Positions 32,698 through 40,582 of a DNA stretch of 40,582 nt are shown piece after piece. The position numbers were made by a program, and so were the translations under genes. The notes below the pieces were generated by a model. It did not search any database and was not told the origin of the DNA. It saw only the letters and a list, made by a program, of their open reading frames with translations. Source of the DNA: Gp6-AA40 sp036274155 (GTDB lineage: Bacteria > Acidobacteriota > Vicinamibacteria > Vicinamibacterales > UBA2999). The stretch lies in contig DASUGH010000128.1 in the NCBI GenBank assembly GCA_036274155.1, forward strand, positions 1 to 40,582, written 5' to 3'. Each line of letters begins with the position of its first letter. The first letter of the stretch is position 1.

Positions 32698-34266
32698 TCA
32701 GTTGTTGGGATCGTCGTCGTCCTGCGCCTGCGCACGTCCGCCTTGCGGCACGGCGGCGGCCATCGCGGCGCGCGCGGCGGCGTCTGGAAGCGGGACACCG
32801 GTCAGCTCGGCAATCACCTTTGCCGTTTCCTCGCGGACGACGCCGGCGCGGCCACCGAAGCCAAAGCCGCCGGCGAGGCCAAGCGCCGTCTGCAGCGGCG
32901 TCAGGCCGCGGCTGTCCTTGCGAGTCAGGTCGACGCCGTTCTCTTTCAGGAACCGGATCACCGAGGTCATGCCCCAGAGCGCCGCCCCGTGCGCCGCCGT
33001 CCGTCCCTGAGCGTCGGCGGCGTTGATGTCGACGCCGGCCTTCATCAGCAGGCGGATCGTCTCGATCGCGTCGGCGTCCGTCTTGCGCCGTCCGGTCCTG
33101 TCCGATTCGCTCGTGCCGACATTGGCCGCCAGGAGGATGCCGTTCGTCCCCCTGACCGCGGCGCGCGGATTCGCCCCGTGCTCCAGCAGCAGCTCGACCA
33201 CTTTCGCGTCGCCCGTCTTGGCTGCGCGCAGCAGCGGCGTGGTGCCGGCGCCGAGGATGCCGTCGGCGCCTCGATCGATCTTGGTGCGGTACGGAACTCG
33301 CTGGCGCAGCGGGACGTCGACGGCCGCACCCTTTTCCACCAGCTTCACGACGATGTCCCAGGCGGACAGCGTGTTCTCCAGCTCGGTGGGTGGCGGACGG
33401 TTCGAGTCCGGCATCGTGTGCGCGTCGACGGCTGCCCAGAGCGCCGTCTGGCCCACCTGGTCCTGCATGTCGAGGTCGGCGCCATGATCGATCAGGCGGC
33501 CCGCCACGTCGTAATGCCCGTTGATCAGCGCGATGATCAACGCCGTGTGCCGCTCCGGATCGACGATGTTCAGGTCCGCACCGGCCGCGGCCAGCACGTC
33601 CACGCACGTGACGCAGTCCTGACGCGCCGCCAGCAGCAGCGGTGTCCATCCGCCCGGCGGCAGCCACTTGTCGCGCGGCTCGTCGGTGCGCTGCCGCTCC
33701 CACTTGATGATCGTGGACCGGGCATTGACGTCGGCGCCCGCATCGATCAGCGCCTGCATGGTCTCGGGATGGCCCTTCGCGGCTGCCCACATGAGCGGCG
33801 TGTGTCCCCGCCAGCTGTCACCGGGATCGACGGACGCGTGCGCGGCGAGGAGCACGCGCACGGCGGCGGTGTTTCCCGAGTAGGCGCAGGTGTGCAGCGC
33901 CGTTTCGCCGTAGGGGCCCGTGGCATCGGCGCTGACGCCGGCCTTGAGGAGGCGCTCGACGATGGCCGCGCTGCCGCTTTCGCAGGCAAGGGCAATCGGC
34001 GTCACTCCATACCGGTTCTCCGGATGCGGCCTGGCGCCGGCGCGGAGCAGGCGGTCGACGAGCATCGCGTCGTTGTTCCTGACCGCCCAGTGCAACGCCG
34101 TCGTGCCGTCGGCCGAACGCTGGTTCGGGTCGGCACCCCTGGCGAGCAGCGCCATCACCTCGGCCTGTTCTGCAGCCTTCGCCGCCTGCACGAGGCGCAG
34201 GTCCTGCGCGGCGGCCTCCGCCGCGAGCGTCGCGAGCACACCGACGAGGAGCAGCACGTTGCGCAT
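32698..34266 (-). CDS. Secreted ankyrin-repeat protein
   Basis: The 522-residue product has a signal peptide (1-21, ending AEAAAQ) followed by about ten ankyrin repeats (patterns such as GTTALHWAVRNNDAMLVDRLL, GHTPLMWAAAKGHPETMQALIDAG, GRTAAHGAALWGMTSVIRFLKENG). These form a protein-binding solenoid in the periplasm or outside the cell. It ends with an Ala/Arg- and Asp-rich tail. The start at 34266 is chosen for the signal peptide; the frame extends to 34371 only because it runs through a dispersed repeat. It follows the DUF1592-DUF1552 pair on the same strand, 120 bases away, an arrangement common in Acidobacteriota, so it may bind these secreted proteins. Confidence 0.92.
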   Translation of the reverse strand: MRNVLLLVGVLATLAAEAAAQDLRLVQAAKAAEQAEVMALLARGADPNQRSADGTTALHWAVRNNDAMLVDRLLRAGARPHPENRYGVTPIALACESGSAAIVERLLKAGVSADATGPYGETALHTCAYSGNTAAVRVLLAAHASVDPGDSWRGHTPLMWAAAKGHPETMQALIDAGADVNARSTIIKWERQRTDEPRDKWLPPGGWTPLLLAARQDCVTCVDVLAAAGADLNIVDPERHTALIIALINGHYDVAGRLIDHGADLDMQDQVGQTALWAAVDAHTMPDSNRPPPTELENTLSAWDIVVKLVEKGAAVDVPLRQRVPYRTKIDRGADGILGAGTTPLLRAAKTGDAKVVELLLEHGANPRAAVRGTNGILLAANVGTSESDRTGRRKTDADAIETIRLLMKAGVDINAADAQGRTAAHGAALWGMTSVIRFLKENGVDLTRKDSRGLTPLQTALGLAGGFGFGGRAGVVREETAKVIAELTGVPLPDAAARAAMAAAVPQGGRAQAQDDDDPNN

Positions 34267-34308
34267 GGTCGTCTGTTTCACCATCGAGTAGACCGACCTT
34301 CCCCCAGC

Positions 34309-34388
34309 GCCTTCTCGCGCGGTCAGGCGCCACTGGTCGGTCACCTCCACAGGGATTCGCATCCTCATCACAACTCAGCTCGAGTTTT
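34309..34388. repeat. Second, single-ended copy of the 7980 element
   Basis: These bases match the reverse complement of the left half of the 7980-8170 element: GCCTTCTCGCGCGGTCAGGCG, GGTCGGTC, CCACAGGGATTCGCATCCTC, and an end near AGCTCGAGTTTTAG. The opposite arm is missing, so it is a partial copy. It lies between the stop of the DUF1552 gene and the start of the ankyrin gene and may change the spacing of that operon. Confidence 0.8.
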
Positions 34389-35718
34389 AGAGGTCCGTGA
34401 GCGGCCCGGTGCTGTCGCCGAGCCGCTCGAGATCGACGCCGGCCTTGTCCAGCATCGAGACCAGCAGGTTCGTCATCGGCGTGCGGTCCGGGTAGCGCAG
34501 GTGCCGCCCGCCGCGCATGCGGCCGCTCGCACCGCCGAGCACGATGTTCGGCAGCGGGAAGTGATCGTGCGCGTTGCTGTTGCTCATGTTGCTCCCGTAC
34601 AGGAGCATCGAGTGATCCAGCAGCGATCCGTCGCCATCGGGCGTGCTCCGCATCCGCTCCAGGAAGTGAGTGAACGCGTTGACGTTGTACGTCTGGATGC
34701 GCGTGTTCTGCTCGATCTTCTCGGCGCGGTTGGCGTGGTGGGACACGGAGTGATGGCCCTCGGCGACGCCCACCTGCGGATACGTCCGCGCGGTGACCTC
34801 GCGCGACACCATGAACGAGATGACGCGCGTGACGTCGGCCTGGTACGCCAGCGTCATCAGGTCGTACATCAGCTCGATGTGTTCCTCGTAGTCGAAGGGC
34901 ACGCCGGCCGGGCGGGCGGGCAGCTCCAGGTCGCGCTCGTCGTGCGCATTGCCGGCCAGTTGGATGCGACGCTCGATCTCGCGCACGTTGTCGAGGTACT
35001 GGTTCATCACCCGGCGGTCCGACGGCCCGAGCTGCAGCTGCAGGCTGGCCGCGTCGCGGCGCACGGCATCGAGGATGCTGCGATCCTTGCGCAGGCGCGC
35101 CTCGCGCTCCGCCGGGCTCCCGCCCTGCCCGAACAGCCGTTCGAACACTTTGCGCGGGTTGATCTCCATCGGGAGCGGGGTTTCCGGCGTCGCCCACGAC
35201 AGCGTATTCAAATAGATGCAGCCGTAGTCGACGTCGCACGAGCCGAAGAGGGCGGACGGATCCTCGGTGGCGAGCTCGAGCGACGGCAGCATGGTGCCCT
35301 GGCCGATGGCCCGCGCCGCAATCTGGTCCGCCGTGACCCCCGCGTACGCGTCCACGCCCTGTGTCGCCTTCGGACGCACGCCGCTCAGCCAGGTGGTCGG
35401 ACTCAGCGAGTGCACCGCCGTCGTATCCGCCGCCGCGTGCGCGAGGCCGGTGATGACGTTGAGGTGATCCCGGAACGGCTCGAGCGGCTTGAGAATCGGC
35501 GAGAACTCGAAGCCTGCCCCCTCCGTCTTCGGCGTCCACGCATTCATGATGGCGCCGTGCGGAAAATAGACGAAGCCGAGCCGCGTCACCGGCTGAGCCG
35601 CCGTCTGCGCCAGCAGCGTCCGCGCGGGGATCATCGAGTCCAGCAGTGGCAGCGCCAGACTCACGCCCATGCCGCGCAGGAACGTCCTCCGCGGAAGATG
35701 CTTCTTGCTGACGAACAT
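34387..35718 (-). CDS. DUF1552 Tat-exported protein
   Basis: The 443-residue protein begins with a twin-arginine signal (LPRRTFLRGMGVSLALPLLD) and continues with the DUF1552 pattern: RLGFVYFPHGAIMNAWTP, ...LNVITGLAHAAAD, and near the C-terminus LLYGSNMSNSNAHDHFPLPN. The His/Asp/Asn-rich end suggests a metal- or substrate-binding site; it recalls the alkaline-phosphatase-like fold of the related DUF1501 family. Function unknown. ATG 35718 has GAGGAG five bases upstream. It starts 26 bases after the DUF1592 gene, and the two are nearly always found together in Acidobacteriota and Planctomycetes-type genomes. Confidence 0.93.
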   Translation of the reverse strand: MFVSKKHLPRRTFLRGMGVSLALPLLDSMIPARTLLAQTAAQPVTRLGFVYFPHGAIMNAWTPKTEGAGFEFSPILKPLEPFRDHLNVITGLAHAAADTTAVHSLSPTTWLSGVRPKATQGVDAYAGVTADQIAARAIGQGTMLPSLELATEDPSALFGSCDVDYGCIYLNTLSWATPETPLPMEINPRKVFERLFGQGGSPAEREARLRKDRSILDAVRRDAASLQLQLGPSDRRVMNQYLDNVREIERRIQLAGNAHDERDLELPARPAGVPFDYEEHIELMYDLMTLAYQADVTRVISFMVSREVTARTYPQVGVAEGHHSVSHHANRAEKIEQNTRIQTYNVNAFTHFLERMRSTPDGDGSLLDHSMLLYGSNMSNSNAHDHFPLPNIVLGGASGRMRGGRHLRYPDRTPMTNLLVSMLDKAGVDLERLGDSTGPLTDL

Positions 35719-35744
35719 GGTCACTCCTCTAGTCTCCTGACCTT

Positions 35745-38180
35745 TCAGTGCGGCGACGTGGCCACCTGCGGCGCATCGGGCGGCGGCGCCTTCTTCATCT
35801 GGAACGGCGCGCTCTGCACGATGCCGAGCACGACCGCAGACCAGCGATAGTCGCGGGCCGCGGCGCTTCGAGCCACCTGGCGCACGAGCGGCCGGTCGTC
35901 GAGCTCGATCCCGCGGCCGAGGCCGTACGTCATCAGCTTTTCGGTCAGCGTGCGGACGAACAGCTCACGCCGTTTGAGCACCGCCTCGTGCAGCGCCACC
36001 GGGCCGTCGATCGGCGTGCCGTCCGCGAGCTGCCCCGTCGGATCGATGGCGCCGCCAGGTTCCTTCTCGCGCCACTGGCCCAGGCCGTCGAAGTTCTCGA
36101 GTGCCAGGCCGAGCGGGTCCATCACGCGGTGACAACTGGCGCAGGTCGGGTTCTTGCGGTGCGCCTCGAGCCGCGCGCGCAGCGACCGGGCCTCCGCGCC
36201 AGGATGGTTCTCCTCGAGATCGGGGACGTTCGGCGGCGGCGGCGGCGGCGGCGTGCCGAGGATGTTCTCGAGGATGAACTTGCCGCGCAGCACCGGCGAG
36301 GTGCGGTTCGGGTAGGAGGTCACCGTCAGGATGCTGCCCTGCCCGAGGAGGCCGCGCCGTGCTTCCTCTTTCACCGGCACGCGCCGGAAGTGGCTGCCGT
36401 ACACGTTGGGGATGCCGTAGTGCCGGGCCAGCCGCTCGTTGACGTAGGTGTAGTCGGCGTTGAGCAGATCGAGCACGCTCCGGTCCTCGCGGATGATGCT
36501 CTGGACGAAGAGCTCGGTTTCAATCCGGAACGCCTCGCGCAGCTCGTTGTCGAAGTTCGGAAAATCGCGCGCGATCGGGGTGTGGTTGCGGAGGTTCCGC
36601 AGCCGCAGCCACTGGGCCGCGAAGTTGTCGACGAGCGCCCGCGATTTCGGATCTCTCAGCATCCGCTCGACCTGCGCCTGCAGCACGGCGGGCTGGTGCA
36701 GCCGACCCTGCTCGGCAGCCTTCAGCAGCTCGTCGTCGGGAATCGAGCTCCAGAGGAAGAACGAGAGGCGCGAGGCGAGCTCGAGGTCCGAGACCCGCCC
36801 GACACCGCCGGCCGCCGCCGGAGGCGTTTCGACCCGGAACAGGAACTTCGGACTGGCGAGGATCAACCGCAGCGCCTGCTCGATGCGGGCGTCGAACGTG
36901 CTGCCGTCCGCGCGCGCCGCCTCGTAGAGCTCCATGAGCGGGTCGAGATCGTCAGCCGTGGCCGGCCGGCGATACGCGTGCCGCGCCATGGCGGTGAGGA
37001 TCGTCCGTGCACAAGAGGCTTCCTGCGCCGGCGTGGAAGGACGGCAGGAGAAGATCTGCCGCCGGCTCGGGGTGTCGCCGGGACCGGTCGGGTTGAAGGG
37101 GCCGGTCACGGTCACGTGCTCGACGATCGGCAACCCGTTCATGTCCTGCAGATCGTGATGGCGCTCGTGCAGCTGCAGCGGCTCGTCCGACGGCGCACGA
37201 TTCCGGCGGAAGAAGGTGACGCCGACGTCGTGGGGACCGGCCGTGATGCGCACGCGAGTCTTCAGACGCTGCTCGATGGCGAGAGCCGCCGCCGACATGT
37301 TCCTGTCGCTGGCCAGGTTGTCCGCGTCGCCGCCCACCTGGGCCGCGAACACCTGCTGACCGTCGACCGCGATCTCGATGCGGTGCGCGAACTCCAGGCC
37401 GGTCACATAGCCATGGAAGTTGCGCATGAGGCTGATGGCGAGCTCGTACTCGCCGTCCTGGGGAAAGTTGTGACGGAAGCCGAGACCACCTCGAGTGCCC
37501 AGACCGAGGCCGTCGACTTCGTCCTGCTGCGAATCGTCCGGCGGGACACGATAGGAGAGTCGAACCACTTCGCTGTCGGTGCCGACGGCCAGGCTGCTCA
37601 CACGCCGGGCCGCCGTCAGGTACTGCTCGAGCAGCGACGAGGAGACGCGCAGCACACCGGCGATGTTGTCGAACCCGTGGCTCTCGTCATCGGCCGGCAG
37701 CAGGTCCATGACGTCGACGTCGAGATGGAGCAGGTCGCGTACGGCGTTACGGTACTCGCTGCGGTTCAGGCGGTGGATCGGCTTGTGTCCCGGGTTCGGG
37801 GAGATCAGGGCCTGCGCGTCGATTCGCTGCTCGAGCGCGGAGGCGAACCCCTGCAGTGTCGCCTCGTCGGGCCGTGGCATGCCCGCCGGCGGCATCATGC
37901 CGCCGCGCAGCTTCATGATGACCTTTTCCCAGACGTCAGAGTGGCTGGCGGCCGCCGCCGGATCGAGCCCCTCGAGCGACAGCCCGCCCGTCGGGGTGCG
38001 GGCGTTGTGACAGGTGGCGCAGTACTGCTTGACGAGCGCCTGGTCGGACTGGGGCACTGCGCCCGGCCCGCCTGGTCTCGGAGCCTGCGGCTGGGCTGAC
38101 ACGTGAACAGCGCGCAGCCCCAGCGACGCCACGGCGGCGACCCAGCACGCGCAGAAGAAGAGCATGGAGGCGCGACGCAT
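35745..38180 (-). CDS. Secreted di-haem protein of the DUF1587-DUF1592-DUF1588-DUF1585 type
   Basis: The 811-residue exported protein (signal 1-30) starts with a cytochrome c-like domain: CATCH at 54-58 with possible axial Met in MMPPAGMP (95-101). Then come the DUF1587 (HRLNRSEYRNAVRDLL), DUF1595/DUF1592 (ARHAYRRPAT; ASRLSFFLWSSIPDDELL), DUF1588 (RRGLLGQGSILTVTSYPNRTSPV) and DUF1585 (ELFVRTLTEKLMTYGLGR) modules. A second haem site, CASCH, is at 680-684. It probably transfers electrons in the periplasm or outside, with DUF1552 as partner, but its reaction is unknown. ATG 38180 is preferred to TTG 38186. It is the first gene of a likely operon with the DUF1552 and ankyrin genes. Confidence 0.94.
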   Translation of the reverse strand: MRRASMLFFCACWVAAVASLGLRAVHVSAQPQAPRPGGPGAVPQSDQALVKQYCATCHNARTPTGGLSLEGLDPAAAASHSDVWEKVIMKLRGGMMPPAGMPRPDEATLQGFASALEQRIDAQALISPNPGHKPIHRLNRSEYRNAVRDLLHLDVDVMDLLPADDESHGFDNIAGVLRVSSSLLEQYLTAARRVSSLAVGTDSEVVRLSYRVPPDDSQQDEVDGLGLGTRGGLGFRHNFPQDGEYELAISLMRNFHGYVTGLEFAHRIEIAVDGQQVFAAQVGGDADNLASDRNMSAAALAIEQRLKTRVRITAGPHDVGVTFFRRNRAPSDEPLQLHERHHDLQDMNGLPIVEHVTVTGPFNPTGPGDTPSRRQIFSCRPSTPAQEASCARTILTAMARHAYRRPATADDLDPLMELYEAARADGSTFDARIEQALRLILASPKFLFRVETPPAAAGGVGRVSDLELASRLSFFLWSSIPDDELLKAAEQGRLHQPAVLQAQVERMLRDPKSRALVDNFAAQWLRLRNLRNHTPIARDFPNFDNELREAFRIETELFVQSIIREDRSVLDLLNADYTYVNERLARHYGIPNVYGSHFRRVPVKEEARRGLLGQGSILTVTSYPNRTSPVLRGKFILENILGTPPPPPPPNVPDLEENHPGAEARSLRARLEAHRKNPTCASCHRVMDPLGLALENFDGLGQWREKEPGGAIDPTGQLADGTPIDGPVALHEAVLKRRELFVRTLTEKLMTYGLGRGIELDDRPLVRQVARSAAARDYRWSAVVLGIVQSAPFQMKKAPPPDAPQVATSPH

Positions 38181-38396
38181 TCCCAAGTCTTTCCGGCTCT
38201 GATACGGGTCACACCCGTGTGTGTATGGACTGTAGCACTATCGTCCCGTCGGCTCCCAGAGGAAAGCCGCGGATCACCAGGATGACTCGCAGATGCCCAT
38301 GCGCACATTCGGAATCGCCCTGCCCCGCCGGGGTCAACCGTGGCTTACGTGGTACCATCTCGCACGCTTGTCTCCATTTATTCCGGGTCAATTGTC
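38181..38396. promoter_or_regulatory. Divergent promoter region with a 15-bp palindrome
   Basis: ACGGGT (38204-38209) and ACCCGT (38213-38218) form a perfect palindrome with a 3-base centre, 24 bases upstream of the DUF1592 gene. The same layout, ACGGGA-N3-TCCCGT, occurs at 3427-3441 upstream of the tannase gene. No clear -10/-35 is seen. Part of the rest (AAAGCCGCGGATCACCAGGA) may be a worn dispersed repeat. Confidence 0.4.
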
Positions 38397-39731
38397 ATGA
38401 CAATCCATTCCTCCTGGCGTAGTGCCTCGTCGAGGTTTCTCCTGTTTGCGTTCTCTGCCGTGCTGGTCGCGCTGCAAGCGTCGACTGCTGGCCAGCAAGG
38501 CGCGGCGGCCCAGGCTCCCGGGGGAGCCGCGCAAGGCCCCGGCGGGCGCGGCGGCGCGCCGGTAGGAACGCTTGGCCGAGGTGGCGGTCCGCGGATTCCG
38601 GACGGAGCTCTGCCGCCGGGCGCACCTCATCCCGATCCGCTCCCGATCGATATCTTCACCACCAAGAACTTCTACAAGGACACCGCGCTCTGGAGCGACC
38701 CCAAGTACTTCCGCTGCAACATCTCGCGGAACATCACCGAGATGTGGGCGCAGCAGCGGATGGGCGACAATCCTCCCGCCACGGCCGGCTGGGGAGACTG
38801 CTCGCGCGACTATCCCGCCGCGAACATCAAGAGTCCCTACGCCTACAAGACGGCCAAGGAGCACTATGAAGCGTTGATGGCCGACGCCGCCAAGCGAGGC
38901 GGCCCCACCGTCCACACGCGTCAAACGCTGCCGGAATGGGACGGCTTCTACGTGCGGAACAACCAGGACGGCGGAACGCAGTGGCTGTGGGGCATCAGTC
39001 AGCCGAGCACCATGCTGTCGCTCCTGACGCCCGAGTACCAGAAGCGCATGGTGCAGGAGATCTACCACGAATCGGTGACCAACGCGCCGCAGTGGAACGC
39101 GTCGTTCTGCTATCCCGAAGGGCTGGTTCGCTTCTATACGCAGTTTGCCGTGCAGCAGCCGATGGAAGTCATGATGAACCCGTATCAGGTCCAGTTCCTG
39201 AGCGGCATCGCCGACAACTTCCTCTTCAAGGTCCTGATCGGCCGCAAGCACGTGCAGCAGGTCCCGCAGTGGTACGGCGAAACGGTCGGCTTCTGGGACG
39301 GCGAGAAGCTGATCTCCTGGACGGCGAACGTTCAGGGCTGGACGATTACGCACGCCCTCTTCGAGTACAGCAACAAGATGGAAACCATCGAGATCATCAC
39401 GCCGCGCAAGGACAGCAACGGCGCGCTCGTCGGCCTGACCATCGAGACGATCTTCTACGACCCCGAGGCCTTCGTGGCGCCGCTGCGGTCGACGATGGGG
39501 TGGAACCGGACGCAGAAGCACGACAGCCCGAACCTTCGCCACACCTTCATCGAGTGCCTGAGCAACGTGGTGAACGTCAACGGCAGGCCGACGCAGCTGT
39601 CACCGAGCGATCCTCGCTATGTCGACTACTACGGCCGGCCCTGGGCGAAGAACTGGGAGAAGTATTTCGAGCAGGGCTGGGAGAAGCCGGACGCCGAGGT
39701 ACCCGCTGCGGTTCTCGATGTTTTCAAGTAG
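38397..39731 (+). CDS. Secreted protein of unknown function
   Basis: The 444-residue protein has a signal peptide (about 1-33), a Gly/Pro/Ala-rich linker (about 34-75) and a folded part starting DPLPIDIFTTKNFYKDTALW. It contains aromatic, beta-rich blocks (TQWLWGISQPSTMLSLLTPEYQ, FWDGEKLISWTANVQGWTITH, and TIEIITPRKDSNG) resembling a lipocalin-like or curved-sheet protein, with Cys residues in YFRCNI, DCSRDY, FCYPEG and IECLSN that may pair. Similar proteins are frequent in Acidobacteriota with a Gly-rich N-terminus, but I know no function. ATG 38397 begins the signal peptide; no strong ribosome-binding site is visible. It is divergent from the DUF1592 gene and convergent with the next. Confidence 0.82.
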   Translation: MTIHSSWRSASSRFLLFAFSAVLVALQASTAGQQGAAAQAPGGAAQGPGGRGGAPVGTLGRGGGPRIPDGALPPGAPHPDPLPIDIFTTKNFYKDTALWSDPKYFRCNISRNITEMWAQQRMGDNPPATAGWGDCSRDYPAANIKSPYAYKTAKEHYEALMADAAKRGGPTVHTRQTLPEWDGFYVRNNQDGGTQWLWGISQPSTMLSLLTPEYQKRMVQEIYHESVTNAPQWNASFCYPEGLVRFYTQFAVQQPMEVMMNPYQVQFLSGIADNFLFKVLIGRKHVQQVPQWYGETVGFWDGEKLISWTANVQGWTITHALFEYSNKMETIEIITPRKDSNGALVGLTIETIFYDPEAFVAPLRSTMGWNRTQKHDSPNLRHTFIECLSNVVNVNGRPTQLSPSDPRYVDYYGRPWAKNWEKYFEQGWEKPDAEVPAAVLDVFK

Positions 39732-39814
39732 TCGGAGGCACCCGTCGGGAACAGCATGCTGCCGCAACAGCCAGGCAACCGTAAATTGCGGCGGCGACAG
39801 TCGCGGTGCGCCGG

Positions 39815-40582
39815 TCAGGGCAGGTGCTTGACGTAGACGTTCCGGTACCAGATCTGACCGCTTCCCTCGAGCTGCAGCGACAGGATTCCCTGCGGCGCAC
39901 GACTAGCGGGATCCTCGTCGACGCTGACGGTGATCAGCTGTCCATTCACCAGATGGATCAACGTATTCCCGCGCGCGATTATTTCGACCTGTTGCCACTC
40001 TCCCGCCAGCCCCTGGTGCGGTTTGACCGCGGCCGCAGGCGTGGCAGTCGTGCTGCCAATGCGAAGCAGCCGTCGCTCGGGGAGCATCATCACCACTCCG
40101 CCGGGTAGATTGACGATGCCGCGGCCCTGCCCTTCGTAGAGGCCGCCGGTATATCGATTGTCCGAATCGAGATCGAACTGGTAGCCGCTGACCTGCCACG
40201 GATTCTGGAAACCCTGGGTCGGATTGGTGGCTGGCGGCCCGCCGCCGGCCGGATTGCCGCGCGCCGGTACGCGCTCGGCGACTCCCGCCTGAACCGCCGC
40301 GGCAAACGTCGTGATACCGGGAGGCATCGCTGCACCGAGCGGATTGTCGATCGACCCTTTGTGGGGTGCCATCAGCAGACGACTGCGATACTGAATGCCG
40401 CCGTTCGCGCCTGTCGCGGATATGCGGAACTCCACCTTCAGATCGAAGTCACGCATCACTGCGTTCGCACCAACGTAGTGAAGATGATGCTGGCCGGGCG
40501 TCTTCACTGTGTCGGCATGAAGCGCGCCGTTCTCAACCGACCACACGTCCGTCTCGCCATCCCAACCGGTGAGCGTTTGTCC
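39815..40582 (-). CDS. DUF1080 (3-keto-disaccharide hydrolase-like) protein, 5' end outside the window
   Basis: The frame is open to the window edge, so the N-terminus is missing; 255 residues are visible. They start with LTGWDGETDVWSVENGALHA, the hallmark of DUF1080 (3-keto-disaccharide hydrolase fold, a concanavalin-like beta-sandwich). Further family motifs are DFDLKVEFRIS, NGGIQYRSRLL, GYQFDLDSDNRYTGGLYEGQGRGI, GEWQQVEIIARGNTLIHLVNG and GILSLQLEGSGQIWYRNVYVKHLP. A loop rich in Pro/Gly/Ala (about 70-105 of the visible part) is inserted. Members split 3-keto-glycosides or act as lectin-like sugar-binding domains; which applies is not clear. Confidence 0.93.
   Translation of the reverse strand, partial: GQTLTGWDGETDVWSVENGALHADTVKTPGQHHLHYVGANAVMRDFDLKVEFRISATGANGGIQYRSRLLMAPHKGSIDNPLGAAMPPGITTFAAAVQAGVAERVPARGNPAGGGPPATNPTQGFQNPWQVSGYQFDLDSDNRYTGGLYEGQGRGIVNLPGGVVMMLPERRLLRIGSTTATPAAAVKPHQGLAGEWQQVEIIARGNTLIHLVNGQLITVSVDEDPASRAPQGILSLQLEGSGQIWYRNVYVKHLP

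Noticed and set aside
32743..35850. A 1035-codon plus-strand open frame
   Set aside because: It is antisense to the ankyrin and DUF1552 genes, is Arg/His/Val-rich without any motif, and results from high GC content in the third codon position of the real genes.
35748..38099. A 783-codon plus-strand open frame
   Set aside because: It is a shadow of the DUF1592 gene, which has two haem sites and family motifs on the minus strand.
1..40582. CRISPR arrays, rRNA, tRNA, phage or integrase genes
   Set aside because: No regularly spaced repeats, no rRNA or tRNA signatures and no recombinase, capsid or toxin-antitoxin motifs were recognised on reading both strands; small RNAs cannot be excluded by eye.

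Overview
The window is GC-rich, gene-dense bacterial chromosome. The content suggests a soil-type Acidobacteriota, probably of the Vicinamibacteria lineage. The evidence is an orphan double-FtsX permease of the ADOP type, a DUF1592/DUF1552 secreted haem-protein pair, a secreted ankyrin protein, a DUF1080 glycoside-hydrolase-like protein, many exported hydrolases and dispersed hairpin repeats. The taxonomic call is inference from gene families; no rRNA or tRNA gene was recognised.

Layout. 1-5.3 kb: the tail of a large secreted Gly-rich protein with a strong terminator, a tannase/feruloyl-esterase-like enzyme fused to Ig-like modules (minus), a secreted PEBP-like protein, a small DUF5808-like membrane protein and a Rid-family protein. 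5.3-10.1 kb: lipoproteins, two alpha/beta hydrolases, an ECF sigma factor with a co-transcribed two-helix membrane protein, and a 191-bp element bounded by 35-bp perfect inverted repeats. 10.1-17.6 kb: a Tat-type DUF885 lipoprotein, a double-cupin protein divergent from a secreted DUF8021-like protein, the orphan MacB/FtsX permease and a TPM-domain protein with zinc ribbons. 17.6-23.1 kb: a serine hydrolase divergent from a four-gene operon (YtrA-type GntR regulator, ABC ATPase, ABC-2-like permease, second serine hydrolase) with overlapping reading frames and a palindrome at the regulator start. 23.1-25.7 kb: an unrecognised secreted protein followed by a low-density stretch holding a repeat, a truncated M42-type peptidase, and a minus-strand remnant of a kinase/TolB-type protein. 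25.7-30.6 kb: a tandemly duplicated HExxH protein whose second copy has lost its metal residues and which ends in a frameshift, a second HExxH secreted protein, and a DUF5808/DUF1648-type membrane protein with its own YtrA-type regulator. 30.8-40.6 kb: a PQQ alcohol dehydrogenase with a lanthanide-type Asp-Tyr-Asp motif, an ankyrin protein, the DUF1552 and DUF1592 pair, an unrecognised secreted protein and a truncated DUF1080 protein.

Almost every product carries an export signal, so the region mostly encodes envelope and extracellular chemistry: ester and peptide hydrolysis, alcohol oxidation and secreted cytochromes. Two independent GntR(YtrA)-plus-membrane-protein modules have visible candidate operators. 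Three copies of a CACAGAG-containing repeat with terminal hairpins, two copies of another repeat family, and two shorter palindromes sit between or at the edges of genes. The best candidates for undescribed biology are the hydrolase/GntR/ABC/hydrolase cluster, the duplicated metalloprotease-like protein with one dead copy, the DUF1592-DUF1552-ankyrin group, and the repeat families.
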